In this document: positions 8,288 through 17,595 of the stretch, in pieces
Numbering within the stretch: the first letter of the stretch is position 1
Layout: every line of letters starts with the position of its first letter
From: CBDATA01 sp965202845
GTDB lineage: Bacteria > Acidobacteriota > Vicinamibacteria > Marinacidobacterales > Marinacidobacteraceae
DNA: 64,000 bases
NCBI GenBank assembly: GCA_965202845.1
Contig: OZ241856.1
Location: 1,612,001 to 1,676,000 of the forward strand
Direction: 5' to 3'
Made by a program: the position numbers and the translations under genes
Notes under the pieces: generated by a model
The model's input: the letters and a program-made list of their open reading frames with translations, nothing else
Databases searched by the model: none
Told to the model about the DNA's origin: nothing

Positions 8288-8829
8288 TGCGCCGGACCGA
8301 CCCAGATGCGAACCCGACCCTCATCGCTTTCCACCGAGACCAGGTCCCCGTCGCGTTCGCCGAGCTGGCGCACCGCCCGGGCCAGCGTCTCCGCGTCCGG
8401 CTCCTCGGCGAAGAACGCATCCCCGATCTCCACCGGAACCCGGACGTTGATCGCGCCATCCTCGACCGCTCCCTCGATTCGGACGAGCGAACCGTCCATG
8501 CGGGCGGTGAGCCCCTCGGCGTCCCCCTCCCGGACCTCCACCGTCGCGCCGGGGTTTTCGCGCAGCGAACGCCAGAGCGCCCGGTAGCGCTCCATCCGGG
8601 GTTCCCCGTCCTCGCCGGCGAGCGCCTCGGCCACCGGGCCGAACATGTCATCCTGAAGAGTCTCCGAGAGGGTCTCCACCACCGCGAGCGGAAGCCGGAC
8701 CCGGACGTTCCGCTCCTCCGCCGGTTGGTCCACCTCCACATGGAGCCAGGAACGGGGCTGCTGGGAAAGGGCGGCGGTCGCCGGGAGGAACAGCGACAGC
8801 AAGAAGATGGGGCGCAGGTTTCGGAACAT
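8284..8829 (-). CDS. Exported 181-aa protein with two copies of the same module
   Basis: Starts at the ATG at 8829; a TTG two codons upstream is possible. A signal peptide runs to about residue 23 (AALSQ). The mature part contains two related units, each starting with an NVRVxxP-type strand and ending in a run of beta-prone valines (VRIEG, VRIWVG). These align with the preceding 180-aa protein. It sits between that gene (four-base overlap) and the serine hydrolase (stop at 8836), so the three form a likely operon. No known family recognised. Confidence 0.65.
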   Translation of the reverse strand: MFRNLRPIFLLSLFLPATAALSQQPRSWLHVEVDQPAEERNVRVRLPLAVVETLSETLQDDMFGPVAEALAGEDGEPRMERYRALWRSLRENPGATVEVREGDAEGLTARMDGSLVRIEGAVEDGAINVRVPVEIGDAFFAEEPDAETLARAVRQLGERDGDLVSVESDEGRVRIWVGPAQ

Positions 8830-8835
8830 GTGCAA

Positions 8836-10023
8836 TCAGAACGAAGCGGCGTCCGCCGCGGTTCCCTGGAATTCCCGTCGGGCGCGGATCGCCCCCACCA
8901 TCCGGGAAAGCCCGGCGAACGCCAGGTCGCCGGGAGAAGGGCCGCCGCCCACATTCCGCAGCAGCGCCACCGCCGCGCCGGTCTCCGGCTCGATCCACGC
9001 CGCCGCCCGGTATCCCGCCACGCTGCCCCCGTGTCCGTAGGCGGTGAACCCGATTCCGTCCGGGTCGGCGAGCCGTCGGGCCATGAAGCCGAATCCGTAT
9101 CCGAACGACAGGTCGCCGCTCGCAAAGGCGCTGGCGCGGTTCTCCCGACGCGCCTCGGCGGGGAGCGCCGCCTCGAAGGCGGGATCGTCGTCACCGACCA
9201 GGAACCGCAGGAAGACGTGGAGATCGGAGACCGTCGAGTAGAGCGCCCCGTTCGGAACCTTGTAGCCGCGCCCCCGGTGCTCCCGGAGCGGCGTCTCCCC
9301 GTCCAGCGAACCGTCCTCGCGCACCGCGTAGCCGGCGGCGATCCGGTCCTCGATCTCCGGGACCGGGCGGAAGAAGGTGGAATCCATGCCGAGCGGCGCC
9401 AGCAGCTCCTCCCGCACATGGGAGAGGAACGGCGCCCCCGCCGCCCGCTCCACCGCCGCGCCCAGCGCCGCGTAGCCGATGTTGGAGTACTGGTAGCGGA
9501 GTCCGGGCGGATGCTCGAACGACGTCTCGCCGAGCGCCCGGAGCGTGGTTTCGAGCCAGTCCTCCGGAGCGCCCTCAAGGTGCGCCGGGAGGTTCTCCGG
9601 CTCGCGGGCGAGACCGGCGGTCATCGTTCCGAGCTGGAACAGACTGGGGCCGGGAAGGTGCGAAAACGGATTCCGCACGCGGTCCAGTTCGGGAACCAGG
9701 CTGGTCACCGGATCGCCCAGTCCGGCGCGCCCCTGGTGGACAAGCATCAGGAAGGCCATCGCGGTCACCGGCTTGGTGATCGAGCCGATGCGGAAGACGT
9801 GGTCCGGGGCGACCGGGACGCCGCTCTCCATGTCGGCGAGGCCGTACCCCCGAATCAGCGCCAGATCGTCCCCGGCGAAGACGCCCAGGGCGGCGCCGCC
9901 CCGACCGTCGGCTTCGATGGCGGCGCCGATGTCAAAAGCCACCGCCTCCGCCGCCATCTCGACGGAGGACTCCGGCGCGCAGCTCCCGACCAGGAGCAGA
10001 ACGCAACCAAGCCGAACCATCAT
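8836..10023 (-). CDS. Serine hydrolase, beta-lactamase / class C PBP-like lipoprotein
   Basis: Encodes 395 residues from the double ATG at 10023/10020. The N-terminus is a short lipoprotein signal (LLLVGSC). Catalytic motifs of the serine beta-lactamase-like superfamily are visible: SITK (SxxK) around residue 75, YSN (YxN) in the middle, and HGG in GHGGSVAGY near the C-terminus. The family includes peptidases, esterases and class C beta-lactamases, and the substrate cannot be told here. ACGATA at 10031-10036 (TATCGT on this strand) lies seven bases before the ATG. It is divergent from the amidohydrolase. Confidence 0.8.
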   Translation of the reverse strand: MMVRLGCVLLLVGSCAPESSVEMAAEAVAFDIGAAIEADGRGGAALGVFAGDDLALIRGYGLADMESGVPVAPDHVFRIGSITKPVTAMAFLMLVHQGRAGLGDPVTSLVPELDRVRNPFSHLPGPSLFQLGTMTAGLAREPENLPAHLEGAPEDWLETTLRALGETSFEHPPGLRYQYSNIGYAALGAAVERAAGAPFLSHVREELLAPLGMDSTFFRPVPEIEDRIAAGYAVREDGSLDGETPLREHRGRGYKVPNGALYSTVSDLHVFLRFLVGDDDPAFEAALPAEARRENRASAFASGDLSFGYGFGFMARRLADPDGIGFTAYGHGGSVAGYRAAAWIEPETGAAVALLRNVGGGPSPGDLAFAGLSRMVGAIRARREFQGTAADAASF

Positions 10024-10030
10024 CCCCGCG

Positions 10031-10058
10031 ACGATACCGCACGGCTCGCTGCTACGAT
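10031..10058. promoter_or_regulatory. Divergent -10-like boxes between serine hydrolase and amidohydrolase
   Basis: TATCGT on the minus strand (10031-10036) lies 7 bases from the hydrolase ATG. TACGAT on the plus strand (10053-10058) lies 11 bases from the amidohydrolase ATG. The 46-base gap leaves no room for long leaders. Confidence 0.4.
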
Positions 10059-10069
10059 CCGGCGGTCCC

Positions 10070-13000
10070 ATGACGCCCTTGGGGGTCCTTCTCGCCGCCC
10101 TGCCCCTCTTCGCCGGAGCGGCGCAGGAGGAACGACAGGTGGTCGTCCGCGAGGGCACCAACTTCGCGGTGACCGGAGACCCCGCCGGCGGACCGCTCTT
10201 CACCGATCTCCAGGGGACGCTCTGGCGGCTGCCCCGGGACGGCGGCGCGATGGAGGCGCTGACCGACGGATACGGCGACGACCGGGTTCCCGATCTCCAT
10301 CCCGACGGCGCCCGGCTCGCCTTCCAGTCCTTCCGCGCCGGGAATTGGGACATCTGGACGCTTCCGCTGGACGGCGGCGAAGCGACGCATCTGACCAGCG
10401 GCCTCCACGACGACCGGGAACCGGCCTGGTCGCCGGACGGATCCCGGATCGCCTTTTCCTCCGACCGCTCCGGAACCTACGACATTTGGGTGCTGGAGGT
10501 CGCAAGCGGCGCGCTGTCCGCCGCGACCAGCGGACTCGGAAATGAATCCTGGCCGGCGTGGACGCCGGACGGCGGCCTGGTGTTCGTCTCGGAACCGGAG
10601 GGGCGGGAAGCGGAAATCCGTCACCTCCCGTCGGGCGGCGGTCCCTCCCAGGCGGTTCCGGGCGGTTCGGGGGCGGTGAGCGCGCCCGCCGTCAGTCCCG
10701 ACGGGACCCGGGTCGCGTTCCGCCGCCTCCAGCGCGAGGGTCTCACCCTGATGGGAACCCGCTTCGACCTGGGGATCGGCGCCGAGTGGGTGGCGGCGCC
10801 GCTGGACCCCGACGCGGACGCGAACCCGGGGGCGTTCCGGGGCGCCGGCGCCGACATCTTCCCCTTCCGCCCGACCTGGCTGGACGACGAGACGCTGCTC
10901 TACACCGGCGACGGGGCGATCCAGCGGCTCGTCGCCGGAGGCGAACCGGAGGCCATCGCCTTCTCGGCGGAGTTCACCGTGACCCGGCCGCCGACGCCCA
11001 GGGGGACGATCCGCACCGAAGCCGAAGGCCCCCAGCCGGTTCGCGGGATCGTGCGGCCCAGCCTGAGCCCGGACGGAACCCGGGTGCTCTACGCCGCGCT
11101 CGGCGACCTCTGGATCGCGCCCCTCGACGGCTCGGAAGCGCCGCTCCCGCTCACCCGCGACAGCTTCCTCGACACCGATCCGATCTGGCTTCCCGACGGC
11201 AGCGGCGTGATCTTCGCCAGCGACCGGGGAGGGACGATGGACATCTGGGAGAAGCGGGTGGATTCGGCGCCCGGTTCCGGACTGGTCCAGATCACCTCGG
11301 GGGCCGGTGCCGAAGTCGGTCCGGCGCTCAGCCCCGACGGCGCCCGGGTCGCCTGGCTGGATGAAGCCGGGAGCCTGCGGGTGGGGTCCCGCGACGCGGA
11401 CGTCGCGAACGGCGACGAAGTCCTGTTCAGCGGCCGCCAGGGGCTGGGGATGCCGAGCTGGTCGGCCGACGGCGCGACCATCGCGGTCGCGGCGCTCGCC
11501 CCGTTCTCCACCCAGTTCCGCGAGGGCTGGAACCGGATCGCGCTGGTCGCGGCCGATTCCGGGGAATCCCGGATGCTCGAGGGATTTCCGGGCGGCTTCG
11601 GAACCCGCGACGGGGACGGGCCGGTGTTCTCGCCGGACGGCCGCTCGTTCGCCCTCTCGCTGGACGGCGGGCTGGCGGTGGTTCCCTTCGAAGGATCGGA
11701 CGCGCTGGGGGAACCCCGCCGGATCTTCGAGGGTCCGGCGGACTTCCCCTCGTGGGCGCCGGACGGCCAGAGCCTGCTCGCGCTCTCCGGCGCCGACCTG
11801 ATCCGGATCCAGGTCGATGGAAGCGGGTTCGAGACGATCCCGCTCCGGCACGAGTTCGAGATCGCCCCCCCGTCGGGAACCATCCTGTTCCAGGATGTGG
11901 GGGTTCTCGACGTGGACGCCGGCGAAGTGCGTCCCGGGCAGGACGTGCTGGTGGAGGCCGGACGCATCGTCTCGGTGGAGCCCACCGGCGCCGTCCCCGG
12001 CGAGGACACCCGGGTCGTCCCCGGCGAGGGCGGCGTCCTCATCCCCGGCCTCATCGAGATGCACACCCATCCCTGGGCGCCGGCGTTCGGCAACCGGTTC
12101 GGCCGGGTCCATCTCGCCTACGGGGTGACCACCGTCCGCATTCCCGCGGGGCCCACCTACCGGACGATCGCCGAGCGGGAAGCCATCCTCGCCGGACGCC
12201 GGGTGGGTCCGCGCGTCTTCCTGACCGGGACGGTTCTGGACGGCGACCGCATCTACTACCCCGGCGCGGTGACGACGGGCGGCGGGCGGCAGTCGGCGGA
12301 GGCGGCGCTCCAGCTGGCGGAGGAGCTGGACTTCGACATCCTCAAGACCTACGTCCGGCTGGACGACCGCGCCCAGGCGGAGGCGATCCGGCGGGCGCGG
12401 CGGATGGGAACCTTCGTCACCTCGCACGAGATCTACCCGGCGGTGCGGAGCGGGATCCACGGCGTCGAGCACATCAAGGGAACCTCGCGCCGCGGGTTCT
12501 CGCCCAAGGCGACCGACCTCGGCTACTCCTACCAGGACGTGCGCGCGCTGCTCGCGGAATCCGGCGCCTACTGGGTTCCGACGCTGCTCATCTACGGCGG
12601 CTGGGACCTCGCGCTGGCGCGCGACCTCGAAGCGTTCCAGGCGGACCCCCGCATCCATGCGTTTCCGCTCTGGATCCAGGCGGGAGTCCGCGCGGCGGAA
12701 GCGGGAGACCCCGAAGCCCGGCGGCGTCTGATGGAGCCGATGTGGCGCACGGTGGACGCCGCCTGGCGGGAGGGGGCCCGGATCGTCATGGGCACCGACA
12801 CCCCCATCATCCCCTACGGTCTGGGGCTCATCCTCGAGATCGAGCAGTTCGCGGAAGCCGGGCCGGGGCCGGCGGCGGCGATCCGCGCCAGCACCAGCCT
12901 GGCCGCCGAAGCCCTGGGACTCGAGGACCAGCTGGGCGCCATCCGCCCCGGCATGCTCGCCGACCTGGTTCTGCTGCGGGGGAACCCCCTGGAGGACATC

Positions 13001-13075
13001 CGCCGCCTCCGGGAGGTGCGCGCGGTGATGGGGAACGGGCGCCTGGCCTCGCTGGAACGACTTTTGGGGTTCTGA
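10070..13075 (+). CDS. Exported TolB-like propeller / amidohydrolase fusion
   Basis: Encodes 1001 residues from the ATG at 10070, chosen because a signal peptide (LLAALPLFAGAAQ) follows at once. Residues about 30-620 carry repeated PDG-containing WD40-like/PD40 propeller blades (SPDGSRIAFSSDRSG and variants). The C-terminal third is an amidohydrolase: HTH metal ligands around residue 664, later histidines in TSHEIYPA and GVEHIKG, and the metal/catalytic Asp in MGTDTP. It ends with the usual LADLVLLRGNP strand. Such periplasmic fusions are common in Acidobacteriota and Gemmatimonadota and are likely to be peptidase- or imidase-like, with substrate unknown. Single gene with its own promoter. 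Confidence 0.85.
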   Translation: MTPLGVLLAALPLFAGAAQEERQVVVREGTNFAVTGDPAGGPLFTDLQGTLWRLPRDGGAMEALTDGYGDDRVPDLHPDGARLAFQSFRAGNWDIWTLPLDGGEATHLTSGLHDDREPAWSPDGSRIAFSSDRSGTYDIWVLEVASGALSAATSGLGNESWPAWTPDGGLVFVSEPEGREAEIRHLPSGGGPSQAVPGGSGAVSAPAVSPDGTRVAFRRLQREGLTLMGTRFDLGIGAEWVAAPLDPDADANPGAFRGAGADIFPFRPTWLDDETLLYTGDGAIQRLVAGGEPEAIAFSAEFTVTRPPTPRGTIRTEAEGPQPVRGIVRPSLSPDGTRVLYAALGDLWIAPLDGSEAPLPLTRDSFLDTDPIWLPDGSGVIFASDRGGTMDIWEKRVDSAPGSGLVQITSGAGAEVGPALSPDGARVAWLDEAGSLRVGSRDADVANGDEVLFSGRQGLGMPSWSADGATIAVAALAPFSTQFREGWNRIALVAADSGESRMLEGFPGGFGTRDGDGPVFSPDGRSFALSLDGGLAVVPFEGSDALGEPRRIFEGPADFPSWAPDGQSLLALSGADLIRIQVDGSGFETIPLRHEFEIAPPSGTILFQDVGVLDVDAGEVRPGQDVLVEAGRIVSVEPTGAVPGEDTRVVPGEGGVLIPGLIEMHTHPWAPAFGNRFGRVHLAYGVTTVRIPAGPTYRTIAEREAILAGRRVGPRVFLTGTVLDGDRIYYPGAVTTGGGRQSAEAALQLAEELDFDILKTYVRLDDRAQAEAIRRARRMGTFVTSHEIYPAVRSGIHGVEHIKGTSRRGFSPKATDLGYSYQDVRALLAESGAYWVPTLLIYGGWDLALARDLEAFQADPRIHAFPLWIQAGVRAAEAGDPEARRRLMEPMWRTVDAAWREGARIVMGTDTPIIPYGLGLILEIEQFAEAGPGPAAAIRASTSLAAEALGLEDQLGAIRPGMLADLVLLRGNPLEDIRRLREVRAVMGNGRLASLERLLGF

Positions 13076-13166
13076 TGCGATATTTGGCGTTTCGCCGGCC
13101 GTTTCCTGTGATACCTTCCGCGCCTTTCCGGGGATTCTCCCCGCCCAACGAGAAAGAAGGTTCTCG

Positions 13167-13445
13167 ATGACCAAGGCAGCACTCGTGCAGCGAATCGCCG
13201 GCGACTCCGGGGCCACCGCCCGGCAGGCCGCCGCCATGTTGGACACGCTCCGGGAGAGCGCGATGGAGGCCCTCCGGGAGGGCGGGGAGTTCACCCTTCC
13301 CGGCATCGTCAAACTCTCCATCACCGAGCGGAAGGCCCGCCAGGGCCGCAACGTCCAGACCGGCGAACCCATCGCGATTCCGGCCCGCCAGGTGGTGCGG
13401 GCGCGCGTCTCCAAGCCGTTCCAGACCGCGGTCGTCGGAGACTGA
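13167..13445 (+). CDS. HU-like DNA-binding protein
   Basis: 92 residues with the HU/IHF fold pattern: N-terminal helices (KAALVQRIAGDSG), the FTLPGIVKLSI strand, and an arm rich in Arg/Lys ending in IPARQVVRARVSKP. The canonical GFGxF is replaced by LPGIVKL and the arm proline segment is unusual, so this is a divergent member. AAGAAGG precedes the ATG. It lies 82 bases before the ATPase gene. Confidence 0.85.
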   Translation: MTKAALVQRIAGDSGATARQAAAMLDTLRESAMEALREGGEFTLPGIVKLSITERKARQGRNVQTGEPIAIPARQVVRARVSKPFQTAVVGD

Positions 13446-13527
13446 CACCGAACTGACGGAACACGACGCGGGCGCCAGCCCTTCGGTTCCGTCTGCTTCC
13501 GGTTCCGCCGGGTATCCGACGGCGGAC

Positions 13528-15048
13528 TTGGCCTCCCTGCGGGAGGACCACGCCGTCTGGCGCCAGGTCCCCATGGACTTGGTGCGCCGGTTCCGGTTCG
13601 TCCCGATTTCCGAGGACGGGGAGAGTCTGCGCATCGCGGTCGCTCCCCCGGTCGACGAACGCGAGCTGGACCGCCTGGAGCGCCGTCTGGGGCGCCCCCT
13701 TCTGGTTCAGGTCGGCGATCCTGGGCGGATCGACGCGATCATCGAGCGGAACGCCAACTCCAGCTTCATGCTGGACCGCGCCTCCGCCGAGCTGCGGGAA
13801 TCGGCGGCGGAGGCCGAGCCGGAGGGGGCCGTTGTCCTGGGCGCCGCCGCCTCCGACAGCCCCATCGTGTTGCTGGTCGACTCGCTGCTGGTGAACGCCA
13901 TCGAGCGCCGGGCCACCGACATCCACATCGAGACCAAGGCCGACCAGGTCGTTCTGAAGTACCGGGTGGACGGGGTGCTCTATCCGGCGATGGAGGCGGT
14001 GGACGCCGCCCACCACCAGACCATCGTGGCGCGGCTGAAGGTGATGGCCGAGCTCGACGTGGCCGAGCGCCGGGTACCCCAGGACGGGCGCTTCCGGGCG
14101 ACGCTTCCGGAAGGCGCCTCCGGGAAGCGCACGGTGGATTTCCGGGTCTCGGCGCTGCCGAGCGTCCACGGGGAGGACGTGGTGATCCGGGTGCTCGACA
14201 AGCTGAGCCTGGGGTCCCGCTTCGAGTCGCTTTCGCTGGAGGCGCTGGGTTTCCGCGGCCGGGAGCTGGACGTGCTGCGGGAGCACTCCCGGTATCCGTT
14301 CGGGATGCTGCTCGCCACCGGCCCCACCGGGAGCGGCAAGACCACCACCCTCTACGCGACGCTCTCCGAAATCGCGACCCCGGAGGAGAAGTTCGTCACC
14401 ATCGAAGACCCGGTGGAGTACGAGATCGCCGGGGTGACCCAGGTTCCCGTCAACGAAAGGAAGGGGCTGACCTTCGCCCGGGGGCTTCGCTCCATCCTGC
14501 GGCACGATCCCGACGCGATCATGGTGGGCGAGGTGCGCGACCCGGAGACCGCCGCCATCGCGGTGCAGGCGGCGCTCACCGGCCACCTGGTCCTCACCAC
14601 CGTCCACGCCAACCACGCCTTCGACGTGATCGGGCGGTTCCTCCACATGGGCGCCGATCCCCACAACTTCGTCTCGGCGCTCAACTGCATCGTGGCCCAG
14701 CGGCTGCTGCGGCTGCTCTGCCGCGAGTGCAAGGCGCCGCGCTCTCCCGAACCGCGGGAACGCAAGGCGCTGGAGCGGGCCGGACTCCAGCCGGAATCCA
14801 TCTTCGGTCCGGTCGGCTGCCGCGCCTGCGAGGGCGCCGGCTTCCGGGGGCGGACGGTGGTCGCCGAGACGCTGCCCCTGGACGACGCCATCCGCGGCAT
14901 GATCCTGGACCGGGCCGGGCCGGCGGCGCTCCGGCGGAAGGCGGAAGCCGACGGGATGGTCTCGCTGCGGCAGAACGCGCTGGCGGCGGTGGCGCGGGGC
15001 GCCACCACCCTCGCCGAGGCCGACCGGGTAACGTTCGGCGATGTCTGA
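13528..15048 (+). CDS. PilB/GspE-family secretion or type IV pilus ATPase
   Basis: 506 residues from a TTG; an ATG at 13573 is a possible later start. An N-terminal MshEN-like domain (to about 110) precedes the motor. Walker A is GPTGSGKT near residue 266, the Asp box is TIEDPVEYE, Walker B is around IMVGEVRDPETA, and the His box is TTVHAN. A zinc-binding pair of CxxC motifs (CREC, CRAC) follows, as in PilB/GspE. The family powers pilus assembly or type II secretion. No other pilus or secretion genes are present; it overlaps pyrK by eight bases, an unusual link. Confidence 0.9.
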   Translation: MASLREDHAVWRQVPMDLVRRFRFVPISEDGESLRIAVAPPVDERELDRLERRLGRPLLVQVGDPGRIDAIIERNANSSFMLDRASAELRESAAEAEPEGAVVLGAAASDSPIVLLVDSLLVNAIERRATDIHIETKADQVVLKYRVDGVLYPAMEAVDAAHHQTIVARLKVMAELDVAERRVPQDGRFRATLPEGASGKRTVDFRVSALPSVHGEDVVIRVLDKLSLGSRFESLSLEALGFRGRELDVLREHSRYPFGMLLATGPTGSGKTTTLYATLSEIATPEEKFVTIEDPVEYEIAGVTQVPVNERKGLTFARGLRSILRHDPDAIMVGEVRDPETAAIAVQAALTGHLVLTTVHANHAFDVIGRFLHMGADPHNFVSALNCIVAQRLLRLLCRECKAPRSPEPRERKALERAGLQPESIFGPVGCRACEGAGFRGRTVVAETLPLDDAIRGMILDRAGPAALRRKAEADGMVSLRQNALAAVARGATTLAEADRVTFGDV

Positions 15049-15853
15049 ACGGCGGCCGCGCGACGCCGAAGTCCGACTGGTCGAGCGGGAGGTCCTGAGC
15101 GAGGACGCCCAGTTGCTTCGCTTTTCGTCCGACGGCGCAGCGTTCCGCCCCGGGCAGTTCGTCATGCTCCGGGTTCCGGGCGCCGGCCTGCTGCGCCGGC
15201 CGTACTCCTATTGCGACCGCCCGGAGACCGGCGGGTTCAGCCTGCTGGTGAAGGCGGTCGGGATCGGCACCGGGGCGCTCACCCGGCTTCCGGTCGGGGC
15301 CGCCGTCCAGAGCCTGGGGCCGCTCGGAACCTCCTTCGAGGCGCCAGCGAACCCGGAAATCACCCCGGTGGTGGTCGCCGGAGGCGTCGGCATCGCGCCC
15401 TTCGTGATCTTCTGCCGCGAGCTCGCCGAGGCCGGACGGCGCGCCATCGTGCTGCTGGGCGGGCGACGCGCCCCGGACCTCTATCTGCGCGACGCCTTCC
15501 GGGAGTTCGGCATGGACGTGCGCTGCGCCACCGAGGACGGCGGCTTCGGGGAGCGGGGGCGCGTGACCGCGCTCCTCCCGCAGGCGCTCGAGGACGCCGG
15601 ATCGCCGCTCGTCTACTCCTGCGGGCCGACGCCGATGCTGATTCGGGTGGCGGAGAAAGCCCGGGAGGCCGGAATTCCCCACCAGGTCTCCATCGAGCGG
15701 CGGATGGGATGCGGGATGGGGTGCTGCCTCGGCTGCGTAGTCTGGGCGGCGCCGGAGGACGGCGGGGACGCCGCCTACCTCCGAAGCTGCACCGAAGGGC
15801 CGGTGTTCGACGCCGAACGCATCGTCTGGGACCGGGACCCCCACCCGCTTTGA
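15041..15853 (+). CDS. pyrK: Dihydroorotate dehydrogenase B electron-transfer subunit
   Basis: 270 residues. An FAD-binding ferredoxin-reductase-like domain includes RRPYSYC and an NAD-type GGVGIAP glycine loop. The C-terminal [2Fe-2S] site is CGMGCCLGC plus a later Cys in LRSC, the pattern of PyrK. It passes electrons from PyrD to NAD+. It starts inside the upstream ATPase gene and its stop overlaps the pyrD start, so it is part of a tight pyrimidine operon. Confidence 0.93.
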   Translation: MSERRPRDAEVRLVEREVLSEDAQLLRFSSDGAAFRPGQFVMLRVPGAGLLRRPYSYCDRPETGGFSLLVKAVGIGTGALTRLPVGAAVQSLGPLGTSFEAPANPEITPVVVAGGVGIAPFVIFCRELAEAGRRAIVLLGGRRAPDLYLRDAFREFGMDVRCATEDGGFGERGRVTALLPQALEDAGSPLVYSCGPTPMLIRVAEKAREAGIPHQVSIERRMGCGMGCCLGCVVWAAPEDGGDAAYLRSCTEGPVFDAERIVWDRDPHPL

Positions 15854-16767
15854 GTCCTTCCGGCCTGGCGGTGGAGATCGCCGGGATGACCCTGGCCTCG
15901 CCGCTCATCGCCGCCAGCGGAACCTTCGGGTACGGCAGCGAATACGAGGGGGTAGTCGATTACGACGCCATCGGGGCGATCGTGGTCAAGGGGCTCTATC
16001 TCGACCCCCGTCCCGGCTGCCCGCCGCCCCGGATCTGGGAGACCCCGTCGGGGATGCTGAACGCGATCGGCCTCCAGGAGGTGGGCATCCGGAGCTTCCT
16101 CGCCGACAAGCTGCCGGCGGTGCGCAAGCGGCACCCGGTGGTGCTCGCCAACATCTGCGGAAGCTCGATGCGGGAGTACGGAGAGCTGGCGCGCATCCTC
16201 GACGATGCGGAGGGCATCCGCGGGATCGAGATCAACATCTCGTGCCCCAACGTGAAGGAGGGCGGGATCGAGTTCGGGCGCGACCCGGACATGGCGGCCC
16301 GGGTGACCGAAACGGTGCGCCGCGCCACCCGCCTGCCGGTGATCCCCAAGCTCAGCCCGAGCGCGCCGGACATCGGGGCGGCGGCCCGGCGGGTGCAGGA
16401 GGCCGGCGCCGATGCGATCTCGCTCATCAACACGATTCCGGCGATGGCGGTGGACGTCGAGACCCGCCGCCCCCGCCTCGCCAACATCATCGGCGGGCTT
16501 TCGGGACCGGCCATCCGCCCGATCGCGGTGCGCATGGTCTGGGAGGCGGCGCGCCAGGTGACGGCGCCGGTGATCGGGATGGGCGGCATCGCCAGCGCCC
16601 AGGACGTGCTCGAGTTCCTGCTCGCCGGCGCCAGCGCGGTTCAGATCGGCACCATGAACTTCGTGGACCCGGGGATCTGGCGGCGAACGCTCGACGACCT
16701 GGACGCCTGGCGCCGTCGCCACCGGGTGGAGTCGATCGGCGAACTGGTGGGGGCGATGGAGGCGTGA
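15850..16767 (+). CDS. pyrD: Dihydroorotate dehydrogenase, catalytic subunit (class 1B)
   Basis: 305 residues from a TTG that overlaps the pyrK stop (TTGA). FMN-binding and active-site features of class 1B are visible: ASGTFGYG, NPSG-type TPSGMLNAIGLQ, catalytic Cys in NISCPN, the Lys in IPKLSP, and the phosphate loop GMGGIAS. Oxidises dihydroorotate to orotate and pairs with PyrK. Length and motifs are normal for the family. Confidence 0.95.
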   Translation: MSPSGLAVEIAGMTLASPLIAASGTFGYGSEYEGVVDYDAIGAIVVKGLYLDPRPGCPPPRIWETPSGMLNAIGLQEVGIRSFLADKLPAVRKRHPVVLANICGSSMREYGELARILDDAEGIRGIEINISCPNVKEGGIEFGRDPDMAARVTETVRRATRLPVIPKLSPSAPDIGAAARRVQEAGADAISLINTIPAMAVDVETRRPRLANIIGGLSGPAIRPIAVRMVWEAARQVTAPVIGMGGIASAQDVLEFLLAGASAVQIGTMNFVDPGIWRRTLDDLDAWRRRHRVESIGELVGAMEA

Positions 16768-17477
16768 TCCCCGACTGGCTCCCCCGCCCCGGAACGCCGG
16801 ACCTGGTGGCGGCGGTGGACGTCCCGTCGCTGGACGACGCGCTCCGGCTCCGGGACCAGCTGGCCGGCGTCGTCCCCTGCTTCAAGATCGGCAAGGAGCT
16901 CTTCACCGCCGCCGGCCCCCGGGCGGTCGCCGAATTCGCGGACGCCGGGCGGGTCTTCCTCGACCTCAAGTTCCACGACATCCCCGCCACCGTCGCCGGA
17001 GCGGTGCGCGCCGCCGCCCGGACCGGCGCGGGCATCGTGGACGTGCACGCTTCGGGGGGACGCGCCATGATGGAGGCGGCGGCCGAAGCGGCCCGGGACG
17101 CGCCGGTTCTGCTGCTCGCGGTCACCGTGCTGACCCACCTGGACCCGGCGGGGGCCGCCGAAGTGTTCGGCGGAAAGGGGAGCATCCGCGAGCGTGTTCT
17201 CCGACTGGCGCGGCTCGCGTCCGCATCGGGAGCGGACGGGGTGGTGGCCTCGGCCCACGAACTGGAGGCGCTCCGGGAGGACCTGGGCGAATCGCTGGTG
17301 GCGCTGGTTCCCGGAGTGCGCCCGGACTGGGCGGCGGCGACGCACGACCAGAGGCGGGTCGCCACGCCCCGGGAAGCCGCCGAACGCGGCGCCCATTTCG
17401 TGGTTCTGGGCCGGGCGCTGACCCTGGCGCCCGACCCGCGCGCCGCCGCGCTTCGGGTGCGGGATGAAATCGGTTAG
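16764..17477 (+). CDS. pyrF: Orotidine 5'-phosphate decarboxylase
   Basis: 237 residues from a GTG overlapping the pyrD stop (GTGA). The signature FLDLKFHDIP includes the catalytic Lys and Asp pair. KIGKELF near the N-terminus, VPGVRP and the C-terminal VLGRALT phosphate-binding segment are also present. Last step of UMP synthesis. With pyrK and pyrD it makes the final two steps of the pathway in one transcript. Confidence 0.95.
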   Translation: MIPDWLPRPGTPDLVAAVDVPSLDDALRLRDQLAGVVPCFKIGKELFTAAGPRAVAEFADAGRVFLDLKFHDIPATVAGAVRAAARTGAGIVDVHASGGRAMMEAAAEAARDAPVLLLAVTVLTHLDPAGAAEVFGGKGSIRERVLRLARLASASGADGVVASAHELEALREDLGESLVALVPGVRPDWAAATHDQRRVATPREAAERGAHFVVLGRALTLAPDPRAAALRVRDEIG

Positions 17478-17530
17478 GGAAAAGGGATACGATTCCCGAA
17501 TCCAAAATCCGCAAACGGGCGGCTCGGCCG

Positions 17531-17559
17531 TTGACTCGCCTTCCGCCTTTCCGCTACGT
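17531..17559 (+). promoter_or_regulatory. Sigma-70-type promoter of pal
   Basis: TTGACT (17531-17536), 17-base spacer, CTACGT (17554-17559). The leader is about 30 bases and contains GGAGG just before the GTG start. Confidence 0.7.
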
Positions 17560-17595
17560 TTTCGCCTGCAACAACCCTGACTGGAGGTTCTCCCG

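Noticed and set aside
10052..13414. 1120-codon minus-strand open frame
   Set aside because: Antisense to the amidohydrolase, which has clear domains and a signal peptide. No coherent motif on the minus strand.
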